DNA from: Leptofilum sp050292445
GTDB taxonomy: Bacteria; Chloroflexota; Anaerolineae; Promineifilales; Promineifilaceae
DNA length: 49,229 nucleotides
Direction of reading: 5' to 3'
NCBI GenBank assembly: GCA_050292445.1
Contig: JBNKLQ010000002.1
Span: 1-49,229, forward strand
How positions within the stretch are numbered: position 1 is the first letter of the stretch; each line of letters begins with the position of its first letter. Both the position numbers and the translations under genes were made by a program. This document shows, piece after piece, positions 1 through 8,724 of the stretch. Under the pieces are notes generated by a model, which saw only the letters and a program-made list of their open reading frames with translations, was not told where the DNA came from and did no database searches.

Positions 1-22
1 CTTGAGCTTTTTGTTCTCCTGA

Positions 23-75
23 AAGTAAATCACAGGTTGCGCTCAGGTTTTTAAACAACTTTTCGTGATTTACTT
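23..75. repeat. Inverted repeat AAGTAAATCAC / GTGATTTACTT
   Basis: A perfect 11-bp inverted repeat (23-33 and 65-75) with a 31-bp spacer lies just upstream of the kdu promoter. It has the same layout (GTAA... ...TTAC arms, about 30 bp spacer) as hairpins found before several other genes in the window. It could be a terminator of an upstream gene without a T-run, a REP-like element or a regulator site; the sequence does not decide. Confidence 0.5.
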
Positions 76-87
76 AACACAATGACC

Positions 88-131
88 TTGACAAAGAAGT
101 TGGTTTATCCTAATATTGGTACGTACCGGTT
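88..131 (+). promoter_or_regulatory. Promoter with AraR-type operator, kdu operon
   Basis: A perfect -35 TTGACA (88-93) is followed after 17 bp by -10 TAATAT (111-116). The operator ATTGGTACGTACCGGT (115-130) overlaps the -10 end and the start site. Its core GGTACGTACC is a perfect palindrome. The same operator stands at 3423 and 14548, each time next to a good sigma70 promoter. Known AraR operators of Bacillus carry the same TACGTAC centre. A repressor bound here would block RNA polymerase. Confidence 0.85.
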
Positions 132-194
132 AGTATATATCAGCCGGTTTAGAAGATCAAGAACTAAACACGCTATGCATTTATGCGTCCACTG

Positions 195-270
195 AAAAAA
201 GCCAACGCAGCGGTGCGGAGACGCAAAGAAATCAAGAGTGAAAAATCTGCGTAATCTGTGGTTTTTTCAG
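195..270 (+). repeat. Degenerate intergenic repeat (CGCAAAGA...CTGTGGTT type)
   Basis: The stretch between the promoter and kduI contains gagacgcaaagaaa and atctgtggttttttc. A similar sequence in the opposite orientation is present at 31360-31442 (ccacagagtttcacagag, ctttgcgttctctgcg). I read these as two diverged copies of one dispersed repeat. Its position makes a 5' leader of about 185 nt for the kdu transcript. Confidence 0.45.
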
Positions 271-306
271 TTGAGTCATTTATGTGCAAAGATAAGGAGA
301 GAAATC

Positions 307-1140
307 ATGGAAATACGCTATCCAGTACATCAAGATCAAGTCAAACAAATGACCACCGACGAACTACGGGACAATTTTCATATCAACCAGCTTTTCGAAC
401 CCGACGCACTCCATCTGGTTTACTCACACATTGATCGGGTCATTGTGGGCGGGGCCGTGCCCGCTGATAAACCGGTCACCCTGGTTGCCGATAAACATGA
501 ACTGGCCGCAGATTATTTTCTCGAACGGCGTGAAGTTGGCATTATCAACATCGGTGGCGAAGGTATTGTTGCGGCAGATGGCGAGACGTTCACCCTGGCC
601 AAACGCGATGCCCTCTACGTTGGCAAAGGCGTGCAAGACGTGGTGTTCCAGAGTGCGAACAAAAGCGCCCCGGCCCAATTCTTCCTCTTCAGCGCCCCGG
701 CCCATACAACCTATCCAACCGCCCACCTAAAAATTGACGATGCCGCGCCGGTTCATTTGGGCGATTCTCTAAACAGCAACAAGCGCACCATTTACAAATA
801 TATCCACCCGGAAGGCGTGCAAAGCTGCCAAATTGTCATGGGCATGACGCTGCTTGAACCCGGCAATATGTGGAACACCATGCCGGCCCACGTTCACGCC
901 CGTCGCATGGAGGTTTATTGCTATTTCGACATTGAAGATGAAAACGTCGTTTTCCATCTGATGGGCGAACCGGGAGAAACCCGTCACCTGGTGATGCGCG
1001 ACCGCGAGGCGGTGATTTCGCCCTGCTGGTCTATTCATAGCGGCATGGGCACCGGCAGCTATACGTTCATCTGGGCAATGGCTGGGGAAAACCAATCTTT
1101 TGCGGATATGGACCCTGTGCCCATGGCCTCCCTACGGTAA
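307..1140 (+). CDS. kduI: 5-dehydro-4-deoxy-D-glucuronate isomerase (KduI)
   Basis: This cytoplasmic cupin enzyme isomerises 5-dehydro-4-deoxy-D-glucuronate, released from unsaturated uronides, to 3-deoxy-D-glycero-2,5-hexodiulosonate. The predicted 277 residues match the length of the E. coli enzyme (278). The metal ligands can be placed as His195, His197, Glu202 and His244 (PAHVHARRMEVY and SIHSGMG), offset by one from E. coli. The ATG at 307 is chosen because aaggaga lies 7 nt before it and the protein then begins MEIRYPVHQ as in the family; the frame is open further upstream, to 238, without an RBS. It is the first gene after the operator promoter at 88-131 and is followed by kduD. Identification is very secure. 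Confidence 0.95.
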   Translation: MEIRYPVHQDQVKQMTTDELRDNFHINQLFEPDALHLVYSHIDRVIVGGAVPADKPVTLVADKHELAADYFLERREVGIINIGGEGIVAADGETFTLAKRDALYVGKGVQDVVFQSANKSAPAQFFLFSAPAHTTYPTAHLKIDDAAPVHLGDSLNSNKRTIYKYIHPEGVQSCQIVMGMTLLEPGNMWNTMPAHVHARRMEVYCYFDIEDENVVFHLMGEPGETRHLVMRDREAVISPCWSIHSGMGTGSYTFIWAMAGENQSFADMDPVPMASLR

Positions 1141-1144
1141 GCGT

Positions 1145-1208
1145 AGGTGCGACGCACTTGCCAGAGTTTGAGGTGTAGCAGAACTCACTAATTAAGTGCG
1201 TTGCACCT
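1145..1208. repeat. Inverted repeat AGGTGCGACGCACTT / AAGTGCGTTGCACCT
   Basis: Arms of 15 bp (1145-1159 and 1194-1208, one mismatch) lie between kduI and kduD. The same arm sequence forms a perfect 14-bp pair at 29108-29168 after rplT, so this is a dispersed palindromic element. In RNA it would form a stem-loop between the two cistrons. Confidence 0.7.
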
Positions 1209-1236
1209 CTGACACCTGAATAGTTACGAGGAAATT

Positions 1237-2004
1237 ATGATATTAGATGAGTTTAAATTGGACGGCCGTATTGCACTCATAACCGGAGCAAGCCGAGGTC
1301 TGGGACAGGCAATGGCCCTGGGGCTGGCCGAAGCCGGTGCCGACATTGTTGGGCTGGATCGTTCCGGACCCGAGGAAAACACCGGCAGCAAAGTACGCGC
1401 CTTGGGCCGCCGTTATTACAATATCACGGCCGATTTGCGCCAGACCAGCGCGGCCGACTTGAAGTCCATCGTGGCTGAAGTGGAAACTGCGATGGGGCCT
1501 TTGGATATCCTGGTCAATAATGCCGGGATCATTCGCCGGGCACCCGCCATCGAATTTAGTGAAGTAGATTGGGACGACGTTTTACATATCAATTTGCGTT
1601 CTGTGTTTTTCCTTTCACAGGCAGCCGCCAGAGCCATGCTTCCCCGTGGCAGCGGCAAGATCATCAACATTGCCTCCATGCTTTCCTTCCAAGGGGGCAT
1701 TATCGTGCCGTCATATACGGCCGCAAAAAGTGGCTTGGCCGGGTTGACTCGGGCGTTGGCCAACGAATGGGCCCGGCACGGAATTAACGTCAACGCCATC
1801 GCTCCCGGCTATATGGCCACCGACAATACCGCGCCTTTGCGCGCCGATTCAGCGCGGGCGGAATCCATCCTGGGACGCATCCCCGCCGAGCGCTGGGGTA
1901 CGCCAGACGATCTAAAAGGGTCCGTTGTCTTCCTGGCCTCCGAAGCAGCCCAATATTTGCATGGGGCGATTCTCCCTGTAGACGGCGGCTGGTTGACCCG
2001 TTAG
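1237..2004 (+). CDS. kduD: 2-deoxy-D-gluconate 3-dehydrogenase (KduD)
   Basis: Short-chain dehydrogenase that reduces the KduI product (3-deoxy-D-glycero-2,5-hexodiulosonate) to 2-keto-3-deoxy-D-gluconate with NAD(P)H. The 255 residues show the Rossmann motif TGASRGLG at 17-24, NNAG at 94-97, and the catalytic Ser147, Tyr160 and Lys164 (SYTAAKSG). The length and the pairing with kduI favour KduD over the many other SDRs. It lies 96 bp after kduI, with an inverted repeat between them, and probably shares its transcript. The KDG kinase and KDPG aldolase needed to finish the pathway are not in this window. Confidence 0.93.
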   Translation: MILDEFKLDGRIALITGASRGLGQAMALGLAEAGADIVGLDRSGPEENTGSKVRALGRRYYNITADLRQTSAADLKSIVAEVETAMGPLDILVNNAGIIRRAPAIEFSEVDWDDVLHINLRSVFFLSQAAARAMLPRGSGKIINIASMLSFQGGIIVPSYTAAKSGLAGLTRALANEWARHGINVNAIAPGYMATDNTAPLRADSARAESILGRIPAERWGTPDDLKGSVVFLASEAAQYLHGAILPVDGGWLTR

Positions 2005-2006
2005 GA

Positions 2007-2056
2007 CAGTTGGGCACAAATAAACCTACAGTATAAGTGCGGCATGTGCCCAACTG
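2007..2056. repeat. Inverted repeat CAGTTGGGCACA / TGTGCCCAACTG
   Basis: A perfect 12-bp inverted repeat (2007-2018, 2045-2056) with a 26-bp spacer follows the kduD stop directly. It lacks a T-run, so it is probably an mRNA-stabilising or REP-like hairpin rather than an intrinsic terminator. Confidence 0.6.
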
Positions 2057-2120
2057 CGTAAACGTGTTTTCTAGTCTGCCAGAAAGCAAAAATTGAAAGG
2101 TATTACCAAGGAATTACACA

Positions 2121-3323
2121 ATGGAACCAGTAAATTCAACAATAGAGTCGACAATGAAACACGCTGCGCCCAAATTTGACTTGAACAATGCTATACAGTG
2201 TGCTTTAGCGACCATCGATAGCAATCTAATCACCTTTGGCAACACGTTTCCCAATGATACGACGGTAAAAAATATCTACTACCCACGGCCTGCTCACGGA
2301 AATTTTGCCGAGGGCAGCAACTACGAATGGACAACCAGCTTCTGGACCGGGATGCTTTGGCTGGCCTATGAGCTGAGCGGCAGCGATAAATATCGTCAGG
2401 TGGCAGAGCGGCATATTCTTAGTTTTGCCGAACGGATTAAACAGAAGCTTGATGTAGATACCCACGACCTGGGTTTTCTTTACTCTCTGGCTTGTGTGGC
2501 TCCCTGGCGCTTGACTAAAAATGAACAGGCCAGGGAGGCAGCGCTTCTAGCCGCCAATCAGCTGATGACCCGCTACCATAAGAAGGCGAGGATTATTCAA
2601 GCCTGGGGGGATCTGAATGACCCCACCCAACGGGGCCGGACCATTGTGGACAGTTTGCTAAATATGCCCTTGCTTTACTGGACCAGTAAAGTGACCGGTG
2701 ATCCCCAGTTTGCAACGGCCGCTCATCGTCACGCGATGCAGGTGTGCACCCACATGATTCGTCCTGACAATACAACGTACCACACGTTTTATTGGGATAC
2801 TGAAAGTGGTGAACCGCTATACGGCCGTACCGCCCAGGGTTTTTCAGACGATTCCTGCTGGGCACGGGGGCAGGCCTGGTCAATCTATGGCTTCCTGTTG
2901 AACTACCGTTACACACGCGATTCAACTTTTCTGGAAACCGCCCAAAAAACGGCCGATTATTTTCTGGCCAATCTCCCTGAAGATCACGTCGCCTATTGGG
3001 ATCTGGTTTTTAAAGAAGGGAGCAGCGAAGAGCGTGACAGTTCAGCTGCGGCAATTGCCGTTTGTGGGCTGCTAGAAATGGTTCAATGGCTGCCTGACGG
3101 TCCGCAGCGGCAGCGTTATCAAGCGGCAGCCGACAATATTCTCGCATCTTTGGCCCAAAATTACGCCGCCTGTGATCCCTCAAAGTCGAATGCGCTGCTT
3201 CTTCATAGTGTCTACGACAAAAACACGAACCGTGGGGTGGACGAGGGTACGTTATGGGGTGATTATTTCTACCTGGAGGCGCTCATGCGGGCGCACAATC
3301 AAAACTGGCAGCTGTATTGGTAA
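2121..3323 (+). CDS. GH88 unsaturated glucuronyl hydrolase
   Basis: Predicted to remove the 4,5-unsaturated uronic acid from the non-reducing end of oligosaccharides made by polysaccharide lyases; the freed sugar is the substrate chain for KduI and KduD. The (alpha/alpha)6-barrel family features are clear: WTTSFWTGMLW at 70-80, HDLGF with the probable catalytic Asp116, VDSLLN with Asp177, and the late GFSDDSCWARGQAW stretch. There is no signal peptide, so it acts in the cytoplasm. AAGGAA lies 7 nt before the ATG at 2121; a second ATG at 2154 is possible. It is the last gene of the first operator-controlled operon. GH105 is a related family that cannot be excluded without a profile search. Confidence 0.88.
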   Translation: MEPVNSTIESTMKHAAPKFDLNNAIQCALATIDSNLITFGNTFPNDTTVKNIYYPRPAHGNFAEGSNYEWTTSFWTGMLWLAYELSGSDKYRQVAERHILSFAERIKQKLDVDTHDLGFLYSLACVAPWRLTKNEQAREAALLAANQLMTRYHKKARIIQAWGDLNDPTQRGRTIVDSLLNMPLLYWTSKVTGDPQFATAAHRHAMQVCTHMIRPDNTTYHTFYWDTESGEPLYGRTAQGFSDDSCWARGQAWSIYGFLLNYRYTRDSTFLETAQKTADYFLANLPEDHVAYWDLVFKEGSSEERDSSAAAIAVCGLLEMVQWLPDGPQRQRYQAAADNILASLAQNYAACDPSKSNALLLHSVYDKNTNRGVDEGTLWGDYFYLEALMRAHNQNWQLYW

Positions 3324-3396
3324 AAACGAAACTGAGTCCAATCCTAAAATCTCACAAACCGCCCCTATAGCGATTAACGAAAAACCGGAAAAAGCC

Positions 3397-3439
3397 TTGA
3401 CAGGGGGTTAAAGTTGATCTATATTGGTACGTACCGGTA
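3397..3439 (+). promoter_or_regulatory. Promoter with AraR-type operator, ABC/glycosidase operon
   Basis: TTGACA (3397-3402), a 17-bp spacer and TATATT (3420-3425) form a strong promoter. The operator ATTGGTACGTACCGGTA (3423-3439) is identical to the one at 115 over 16 bp and again sits on the -10/+1 region. It leaves a leader of about 140 nt before the binding-protein gene. Confidence 0.85.
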
Positions 3440-3570
3440 GGAATCAAACAGTCAGGCAAATGCGAAGGGAGGTAAGGTTATTGATCAACAAAACAACAGG
3501 CATAATTTCCACTTTTACAAAAACATTGAAAAATCAAAGTAAAAAGACTCATATGAGGAGAGAAAATAAA

Positions 3571-4914
3571 ATGAAAAAATACACACTTATTACTTTGTTA
3601 ATTGTTTTGATGCTCGCGCTTGTGGCCTGTGGCGGGGGCGAAACTGCTGAGCCAGCTGAGTCAAGCAGCATAGAGAGTGATTCCGCTGCACAAGGTGCAG
3701 AAGAACAGGAAGCCGAAGAACAAGAAACTGGCGATGAGATGATCACGCTTAAGATGACAGCCTGGGACATCGCCACCACCCCCTATTGGCAGGCCGTTGT
3801 TGACGCCTATGAAGCCCAAAATCCGAATGTTCATGTAGAACTGGTCGAGATTTCTTCACAAGAATATCAAGACAAAGTTAATATCATGCTCTCCGGCGGT
3901 GACGACACGGACATCATCACGGTGAAGGACATCCCTGGCTATTCCGCGATGCTCACCCGGGGCCAGATTGTGCCATTAAACAGCTACATCGAAGCCGATA
4001 GCCTGGATCTGAGCGTCTACAGCGGTGCGGCCGAAGAGCTGACCTTTGAAGGCTCGATCTATGCCTTACCGTTCCGCAGTGACATCTGGGTCCTTTACTA
4101 CAACAAGGATCTTTTTGATGCTGCCGGCGTTGCCTACCCCACAAACGACATCACCTGGGATCAACTTGATGCCCTGGCTCGTGAGATGACCAGTGGCAGC
4201 GGTAACGAAAAGGTTTATGGCACCCATTTTCACACCTGGCGCTCGACCGTCGAGCTGGGAACCGTGCAGGACGGTGCAAACACAGTGATTGCTACCGACT
4301 ACAGTTTCATGAAACCAATGTATGATATGGTTACTGCCATGCAAGACGATGGCATCATTATGGATTTTGGTTCGCTAAAAGCCGGGCAGATCCACTATTC
4401 AAGTGTTTTCAAAAATTCCCAAATCGCTACGCTACCCATGGGGTCCTGGTTCATCGGCTCATTGATCGCTGCCAAAGATGATGGGGAATTTGATTTTGAT
4501 TGGGGCGTTGTTAAATACCCACATCCTGAAGGTGTTGAAGCTGGCACAACGGCGGGAACCCTTACTTCCCTGGCCATCAACGAGAACTCACAGAACAAAG
4601 AGGCCGCCTGGGATTTTATCAAGTTCTACAGCGGGGTTGAAGGCGCAAAGGCGCTGGCAGCTACCGGCAATCTCCCGGCCATTCGTACGCCAGAAGTACT
4701 TGAGGTTTTTGCTAACCTTGAAGGCATGCCGGAAGGCGTTGACGAGGCATTGCAGACAACGGCCGTTCGCCTCGAACTCCCTATGCATCCTCAGGTGGGC
4801 GCAGTTGAACAGATTTTGAACGAAGAGCACGAACTGATCATGACCAACTCCGTCTCGGTAAACGAAGGAGTTACATCAATGTCAAGCCGCGTCTCGGAAG
4901 CGTTAAATCAGTAA
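3571..4914 (+). CDS. ABC transporter sugar-binding lipoprotein
   Basis: Extracellular solute-binding protein family 1, the substrate receptor of the carbohydrate importer encoded with it. The ATG at 3571 is preceded by aggagag and gives a lipoprotein signal, MKKYTLITLL to LVAC at about residues 16-19, with an acidic Ser/Glu-rich linker to about residue 55. An upstream in-frame start at 3424 lies inside the operator and is not credible. The mature part has the usual family pattern (WDIATTPYWQAVVDAYE, LPFRSDIWVLYYNKDLF, GSWFIG). The substrate is inferred from context to be uronic-acid-containing oligosaccharides, because the enzymes of the same operon process them. Confidence 0.93.
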   Translation: MKKYTLITLLIVLMLALVACGGGETAEPAESSSIESDSAAQGAEEQEAEEQETGDEMITLKMTAWDIATTPYWQAVVDAYEAQNPNVHVELVEISSQEYQDKVNIMLSGGDDTDIITVKDIPGYSAMLTRGQIVPLNSYIEADSLDLSVYSGAAEELTFEGSIYALPFRSDIWVLYYNKDLFDAAGVAYPTNDITWDQLDALAREMTSGSGNEKVYGTHFHTWRSTVELGTVQDGANTVIATDYSFMKPMYDMVTAMQDDGIIMDFGSLKAGQIHYSSVFKNSQIATLPMGSWFIGSLIAAKDDGEFDFDWGVVKYPHPEGVEAGTTAGTLTSLAINENSQNKEAAWDFIKFYSGVEGAKALAATGNLPAIRTPEVLEVFANLEGMPEGVDEALQTTAVRLELPMHPQVGAVEQILNEEHELIMTNSVSVNEGVTSMSSRVSEALNQ

Positions 4915-4926
4915 ATATCAGCTAAA

Positions 4927-4965
4927 AAGCCTGGCTTCCGGCACTGCTGGGAAGCCAGGCTTATT
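4927..4965 (+). terminator. Intra-operon hairpin after the binding-protein gene
   Basis: A 13-bp perfect stem (4927-4939 with 4950-4962), 10-nt loop, is followed by a weak T-rich tract (ttatttgttt). Such a hairpin after the binding-protein cistron typically protects its mRNA 3' end and lowers downstream read-through, giving more binding protein than permease. Confidence 0.75.
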
Positions 4966-5007
4966 TGTTTGGTTTTGGCGGTAGATTGAAAGGATGGCTA
5001 ATAAATC

Positions 5008-5934
5008 ATGGAAGCCGTACCATTAAACCTCCCCCAAGAAAAAGTTTACAGCGCTCGCCGGAGAGCAATTAGAGAAAACCTGGTTGCCTACTCCTTCATC
5101 CTGCCTAACTTGCTCGGCTTTGCCATATTCACACTCATTCCGATGGTCTTCTCCCTTGTTCTGGCATTCCTGCATTGGGACGGGGCCAACGTGATTTCCT
5201 GGGCAGGATTAGATAATTTCAAACGATTGTGGACCGACGACACCTTCCGCATTGCCCTGACCAATACTTTCTACTACGTCGCCGGCACGGTGCCTCTGAC
5301 CATGGCGGCATCGCTCGGATTGGCTTTGCTGCTCAACCAGCCATTGAAGGGTAGGAACTTCTTTCGTACGACCTTCTTTTTTCCCTATGTTGCCTCTCTC
5401 GTGGCCGTGGCCGTTGTTTGGAACATGCTCTTCCACCCGGCAGTCGGTCCGGTCAATCAGCTCCTCATGTCGTTGGGTGTAGAAAACCCGCCCCGTTGGT
5501 CCGCTTCTGTAGACTGGGCGATGCCCACGGTTATCATGGCCAGCATTTGGAAGGGGATGGGTTACTACATGATTATTTACCTGGCGGCTTTGCAGGGTAT
5601 CCCTGTTTCGCTGTATGAAGCGGCAGAAATAGATGGCGCCAGTGCCTGGCAGAGATTTCGCTACGTAACACTTCCCATGCTCACCCCGGCAACGTTCTTT
5701 GTTAGCATTATGCTGACGATTGCCTCCTTCAAGGTTTTCGATCTCATCCTGGTTATGACAGGTGGCGGACCGGGACGCGCTACCAACGTATTGGTGATTC
5801 ACACTTACAACACCGCCTTTAGGGAATTCCGATTTGGCTACTCCAGCGCCATCGCCATGGTGTTGTTTGTCATCGTCCTCGTCATCACTATTGTACAGTT
5901 CCGCATGGAAAGACGTTGGGTCACCTACATGTAA
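5008..5934 (+). CDS. Sugar ABC transporter permease, MalF/UgpA type
   Basis: Inner-membrane permease of a CUT1-type carbohydrate importer, 308 residues with six predicted membrane segments. The first is at about 27-48 after a charged N-terminus. The ATPase-docking EAA loop is readable as YEAAEIDGASAWQRFRYVTLP near 205-225. It lies 93 bp after the binding-protein gene, past the hairpin, and 29 bp before the second permease. No ATPase gene follows, as is common for systems that borrow a shared MsmX/UgpC-type ATPase encoded elsewhere. Confidence 0.92.
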   Translation: MEAVPLNLPQEKVYSARRRAIRENLVAYSFILPNLLGFAIFTLIPMVFSLVLAFLHWDGANVISWAGLDNFKRLWTDDTFRIALTNTFYYVAGTVPLTMAASLGLALLLNQPLKGRNFFRTTFFFPYVASLVAVAVVWNMLFHPAVGPVNQLLMSLGVENPPRWSASVDWAMPTVIMASIWKGMGYYMIIYLAALQGIPVSLYEAAEIDGASAWQRFRYVTLPMLTPATFFVSIMLTIASFKVFDLILVMTGGGPGRATNVLVIHTYNTAFREFRFGYSSAIAMVLFVIVLVITIVQFRMERRWVTYM

Positions 5935-5963
5935 GCGCGATTTGAGCGCCAAGGAAGTGCAAG

Positions 5964-6836
5964 ATGCGCACAGTGCAAGTTAAACAGAGGCAAACTGGTC
6001 TGAGTTCTTATCGATTTAGAAGCGGCCTGGGCAAAACTTTGACTTACGTCATCTTAATCATAATGGCAGCGCTGATGCTGCTGCCTTTTGTGTGGATGCT
6101 CTCTGCCTCTCTCAAATTAGACAAGGACGTTTTTGGGTTTCCTGTTCAATGGATTCCTGAGGTTCCGCAATGGCGCAATTACGTTAGAATTTGGACTCAA
6201 ATCCCGTTCCTGACCTTCTTTGCCAATACGGGCAAACTCACCGTGATCATCACGTTTCTTCAGCTTTTGACGAGCAGCCTGGCTGGTTATGCCTTTGCCA
6301 AGCTCAATTTTAAAGGCAGAGATTTTGTCTTCCTGGCTTACATTGCCAGTATTGCCATCCCGTGGCAATCTTACATGGTGCCACAATTTATTATGATGCG
6401 TAAACTCAATTTGTTTGACACCCATCTGGCCCTGATCTTGCTGCAAGCTTTTTCAGCGTTTGGCGTTTTCCTAATGCGGCAGTTTTTCATCAGCATCCCG
6501 AACGATCTCATTGAAGCCGCCCGTATTGATGGGCTTAGCGAATATGGCATCTACTACCGGATCATGCTGCCACTTTCTAAACCGGCATTGGCGACGCTAA
6601 CGATTTTTACCTCTGTCTTTGTCTGGAATGATTTTATGGGACCGCTGATCTACCTCAATTCCGAGTCGCTGAAAACAATTCAGCTGGGTCTGCGTCTTTT
6701 CATTCAACAATATTCGGCCGACTACGCTTTGATTATGGCCGCGTCGCTGGTTTCATTGATACCCGTCATTATTCTTTTCTTATCCTTCCAACGATTCTTT
6801 GTGGAAGGTATTGCCTCCACCGGCGTTAAAGGCTAA
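5964..6836 (+). CDS. Sugar ABC transporter permease, MalG/UgpE type
   Basis: Second inner-membrane permease of the importer, 290 residues with six membrane segments. The EAA motif is EAARIDGLSEYGIYYRIMLP at about 185-205. AAGGAAG precedes the ATG at 5964. It forms a heterodimer channel with the preceding permease. The C-terminal GIASTGVKG is typical of the MalG side. No copy of the abundant ACGGCCGT octamer occurs in either permease gene, unlike most other genes in the window. Confidence 0.92.
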   Translation: MRTVQVKQRQTGLSSYRFRSGLGKTLTYVILIIMAALMLLPFVWMLSASLKLDKDVFGFPVQWIPEVPQWRNYVRIWTQIPFLTFFANTGKLTVIITFLQLLTSSLAGYAFAKLNFKGRDFVFLAYIASIAIPWQSYMVPQFIMMRKLNLFDTHLALILLQAFSAFGVFLMRQFFISIPNDLIEAARIDGLSEYGIYYRIMLPLSKPALATLTIFTSVFVWNDFMGPLIYLNSESLKTIQLGLRLFIQQYSADYALIMAASLVSLIPVIILFLSFQRFFVEGIASTGVKG

Positions 6837-6881
6837 TAATAGGGCTAATCTCATTCATTTTTGCCCTGAGTTACGATTACG

Positions 6882-8696
6882 ATGAATCCATTGTCTGATA
6901 ATCCCCTGCGCAGTCGGGCTGATTTGCAAACGGCCGTTTCCCAACTCTTCACCCCTCTCAAGCCCTACTTCAGCCCCGGCACAGCTCGCGTGCTACCCGG
7001 ACATACGGCCGCTTTGTATGATAATCATGCCGCCGGGTTAGAAGGATTTGCCCGGCCGTTGTGGGGCATCGTCCCTTTAATGGCCGGGGGCGGTAACTTT
7101 GCCGATTGGGACCTGTACCGGCGCGGCCTGGCCAACGGCACAAATCCTGATCACCCTGAATATTGGGGGGTTCCCAACAACAGGGACCAGCGTCTGGTGG
7201 AAATGGCGGCCATTGGGCTGGCCTTGGCCCTGGTGCCCGATGAAATTTGGGAACCACTCGACGAACAGGCGCGCCAGAACCTGGTTGATTGGCTTTCTAC
7301 CATCAACCAGCGCACCATACCGGACACCAACTGGCTTTTCTTTCGCGTGCTGGTCAACCTGGGGCTGAACCACGTAGACGCAGCTTACGATGAGGCCGCA
7401 CTGCACGCCGCGCTTGACCGACTGGAGCAGTTTTATTTGGGCGGTGGCTGGTACGCCGACGGTGCAAACGACCAGCGCGACTACTACATCCCCTTCGCCA
7501 TGCACTATTACGGGCTGATTTATGCCAAACTGGCCGGAGCGCATGACCCCGAACGGGCCCAGCGCTTCCGCCAACGAGCGGCCGAATTTGCCCAGGACTT
7601 TATCCATTGGTTTGCTGCCGATGGGTCAGCCTTACCTTTCGGCCGCAGCCTGACCTACCGTTTTGCACAAGGCGGCTTTTGGGGTGCGCTGGCCTTTGCC
7701 AATGTCAAGGCGCTGCCCTGGGGCGTCGTCAAAGGGTTGGCCCTGCGCCATTTGCGCTGGTGGTGCGATCAACCAATTTTTAACCACGACGGCACGTTAT
7801 CCATCGGTTATGCTTACCCTAACCTGAACATGGCCGAGCAGTACAACGCGCCGGGTTCGCCTTATTGGGCGCTGAAGTTCTTTTTGCCGCTGGCCCTGCC
7901 GGAATCCCATCCCTTCTGGCAGGCGGACGAAGCGCCGCTGCCTGTTTTGCCAACCGTCAAGCCCCAGCCCCACGCCTACATGATTTTGTGCCGTGGTGAA
8001 GACGGCCGTCACGTTTTCGCCCTTGCCAGCGGCCAGCATGAACCCTGGATTCGGCACGCGGGCGAGAAGTACGCTAAGTTTGCCTACTCCACCGCGTTTG
8101 GATTCAGTGTGCCGGGTGGCCGTCGCGGCTTAACCCAGGCCGCGGCCGACAGTATGCTGGCTTTGAGCGATGATGGCGAATATTATCGGGTGCGCGAACG
8201 GCCGTTAACCGCCGATTTCGACCACGGTGCCCTGCACTCGACCTGGCAGCCCATCCCCGGCGTCACCGTGGAAACCTGGCTGATTGCCAACCCGCCCTGG
8301 CACATCCGCATCCATCGCCTGCACACCGATAAGCCGCTGTGGAGCGCTGAAGGCGGCTTTGCCCTCGACCGCACTGGCGACGATCCTATCGCCAACGCTG
8401 GTCTTGAGCAGGCAGAAAATGGCCTGGCCTGGGCCCGTTATCCAGCAGGAAGCAGCGGGCTGCGGGATTTATTGGGAGCGCGTGACGGCCGTATCCTCCG
8501 CCTCGATCCCAATACCAACCTGCTCGCACCGCGTACCGTTTTGCCAACACTGGTAGCGCAGCACGACCCCGGCGAGCATTGGCTAGCCTGCGCTGTCCTG
8601 GCCGATCCGGATGTGGTGCGTTGGCAGAAGGCATGGGAACAACCACCAGCGCTGCCATCTTGGTTCACAAATAGCTACAACGAATTGGAGAAATAA
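6882..8696 (+). CDS. DUF2264 family protein, probable intracellular glycosidase
   Basis: A 604-residue protein recognised as DUF2264 from its N-terminal pattern (LEGFARPLWGIVPLMAGGG near 52-70) and the following alpha-helical part, with a beta-rich C-terminal half from about residue 370. To my knowledge this family has been linked to glucuronidase activity (CAZy GH154), but that is recall, not shown by sequence. No signal peptide is present. It starts 46 bp after the permease and ends 28 bp before the lyase-like gene. In this locus it would remove a saturated sugar, plausibly glucuronate, from imported oligosaccharides. Confidence 0.8.
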   Translation: MNPLSDNPLRSRADLQTAVSQLFTPLKPYFSPGTARVLPGHTAALYDNHAAGLEGFARPLWGIVPLMAGGGNFADWDLYRRGLANGTNPDHPEYWGVPNNRDQRLVEMAAIGLALALVPDEIWEPLDEQARQNLVDWLSTINQRTIPDTNWLFFRVLVNLGLNHVDAAYDEAALHAALDRLEQFYLGGGWYADGANDQRDYYIPFAMHYYGLIYAKLAGAHDPERAQRFRQRAAEFAQDFIHWFAADGSALPFGRSLTYRFAQGGFWGALAFANVKALPWGVVKGLALRHLRWWCDQPIFNHDGTLSIGYAYPNLNMAEQYNAPGSPYWALKFFLPLALPESHPFWQADEAPLPVLPTVKPQPHAYMILCRGEDGRHVFALASGQHEPWIRHAGEKYAKFAYSTAFGFSVPGGRRGLTQAAADSMLALSDDGEYYRVRERPLTADFDHGALHSTWQPIPGVTVETWLIANPPWHIRIHRLHTDKPLWSAEGGFALDRTGDDPIANAGLEQAENGLAWARYPAGSSGLRDLLGARDGRILRLDPNTNLLAPRTVLPTLVAQHDPGEHWLACAVLADPDVVRWQKAWEQPPALPSWFTNSYNELEK

Positions 8697-8724
8697 ACGA
8701 ATTTTTCTGTGGATCAATCATGCT

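Noticed and set aside
3424..3570. Upstream start for the binding-protein gene
   Set aside because: It would place the N-terminus inside the operator and spoil the lipoprotein signal that starts at 3571.
5209..5952. 247-codon minus-strand open frame opposite the first permease gene
   Set aside because: It mirrors the reading frame of a well-supported permease, has no RBS and shows odd composition (His, Gly and Asn rich).
8611..8724. Upstream start for the heparinase II/III-like gene
   Set aside because: It would overlap the DUF2264 gene by 86 bp; the peptide from this part has no family resemblance, whereas ATG 8725 follows the previous stop normally.
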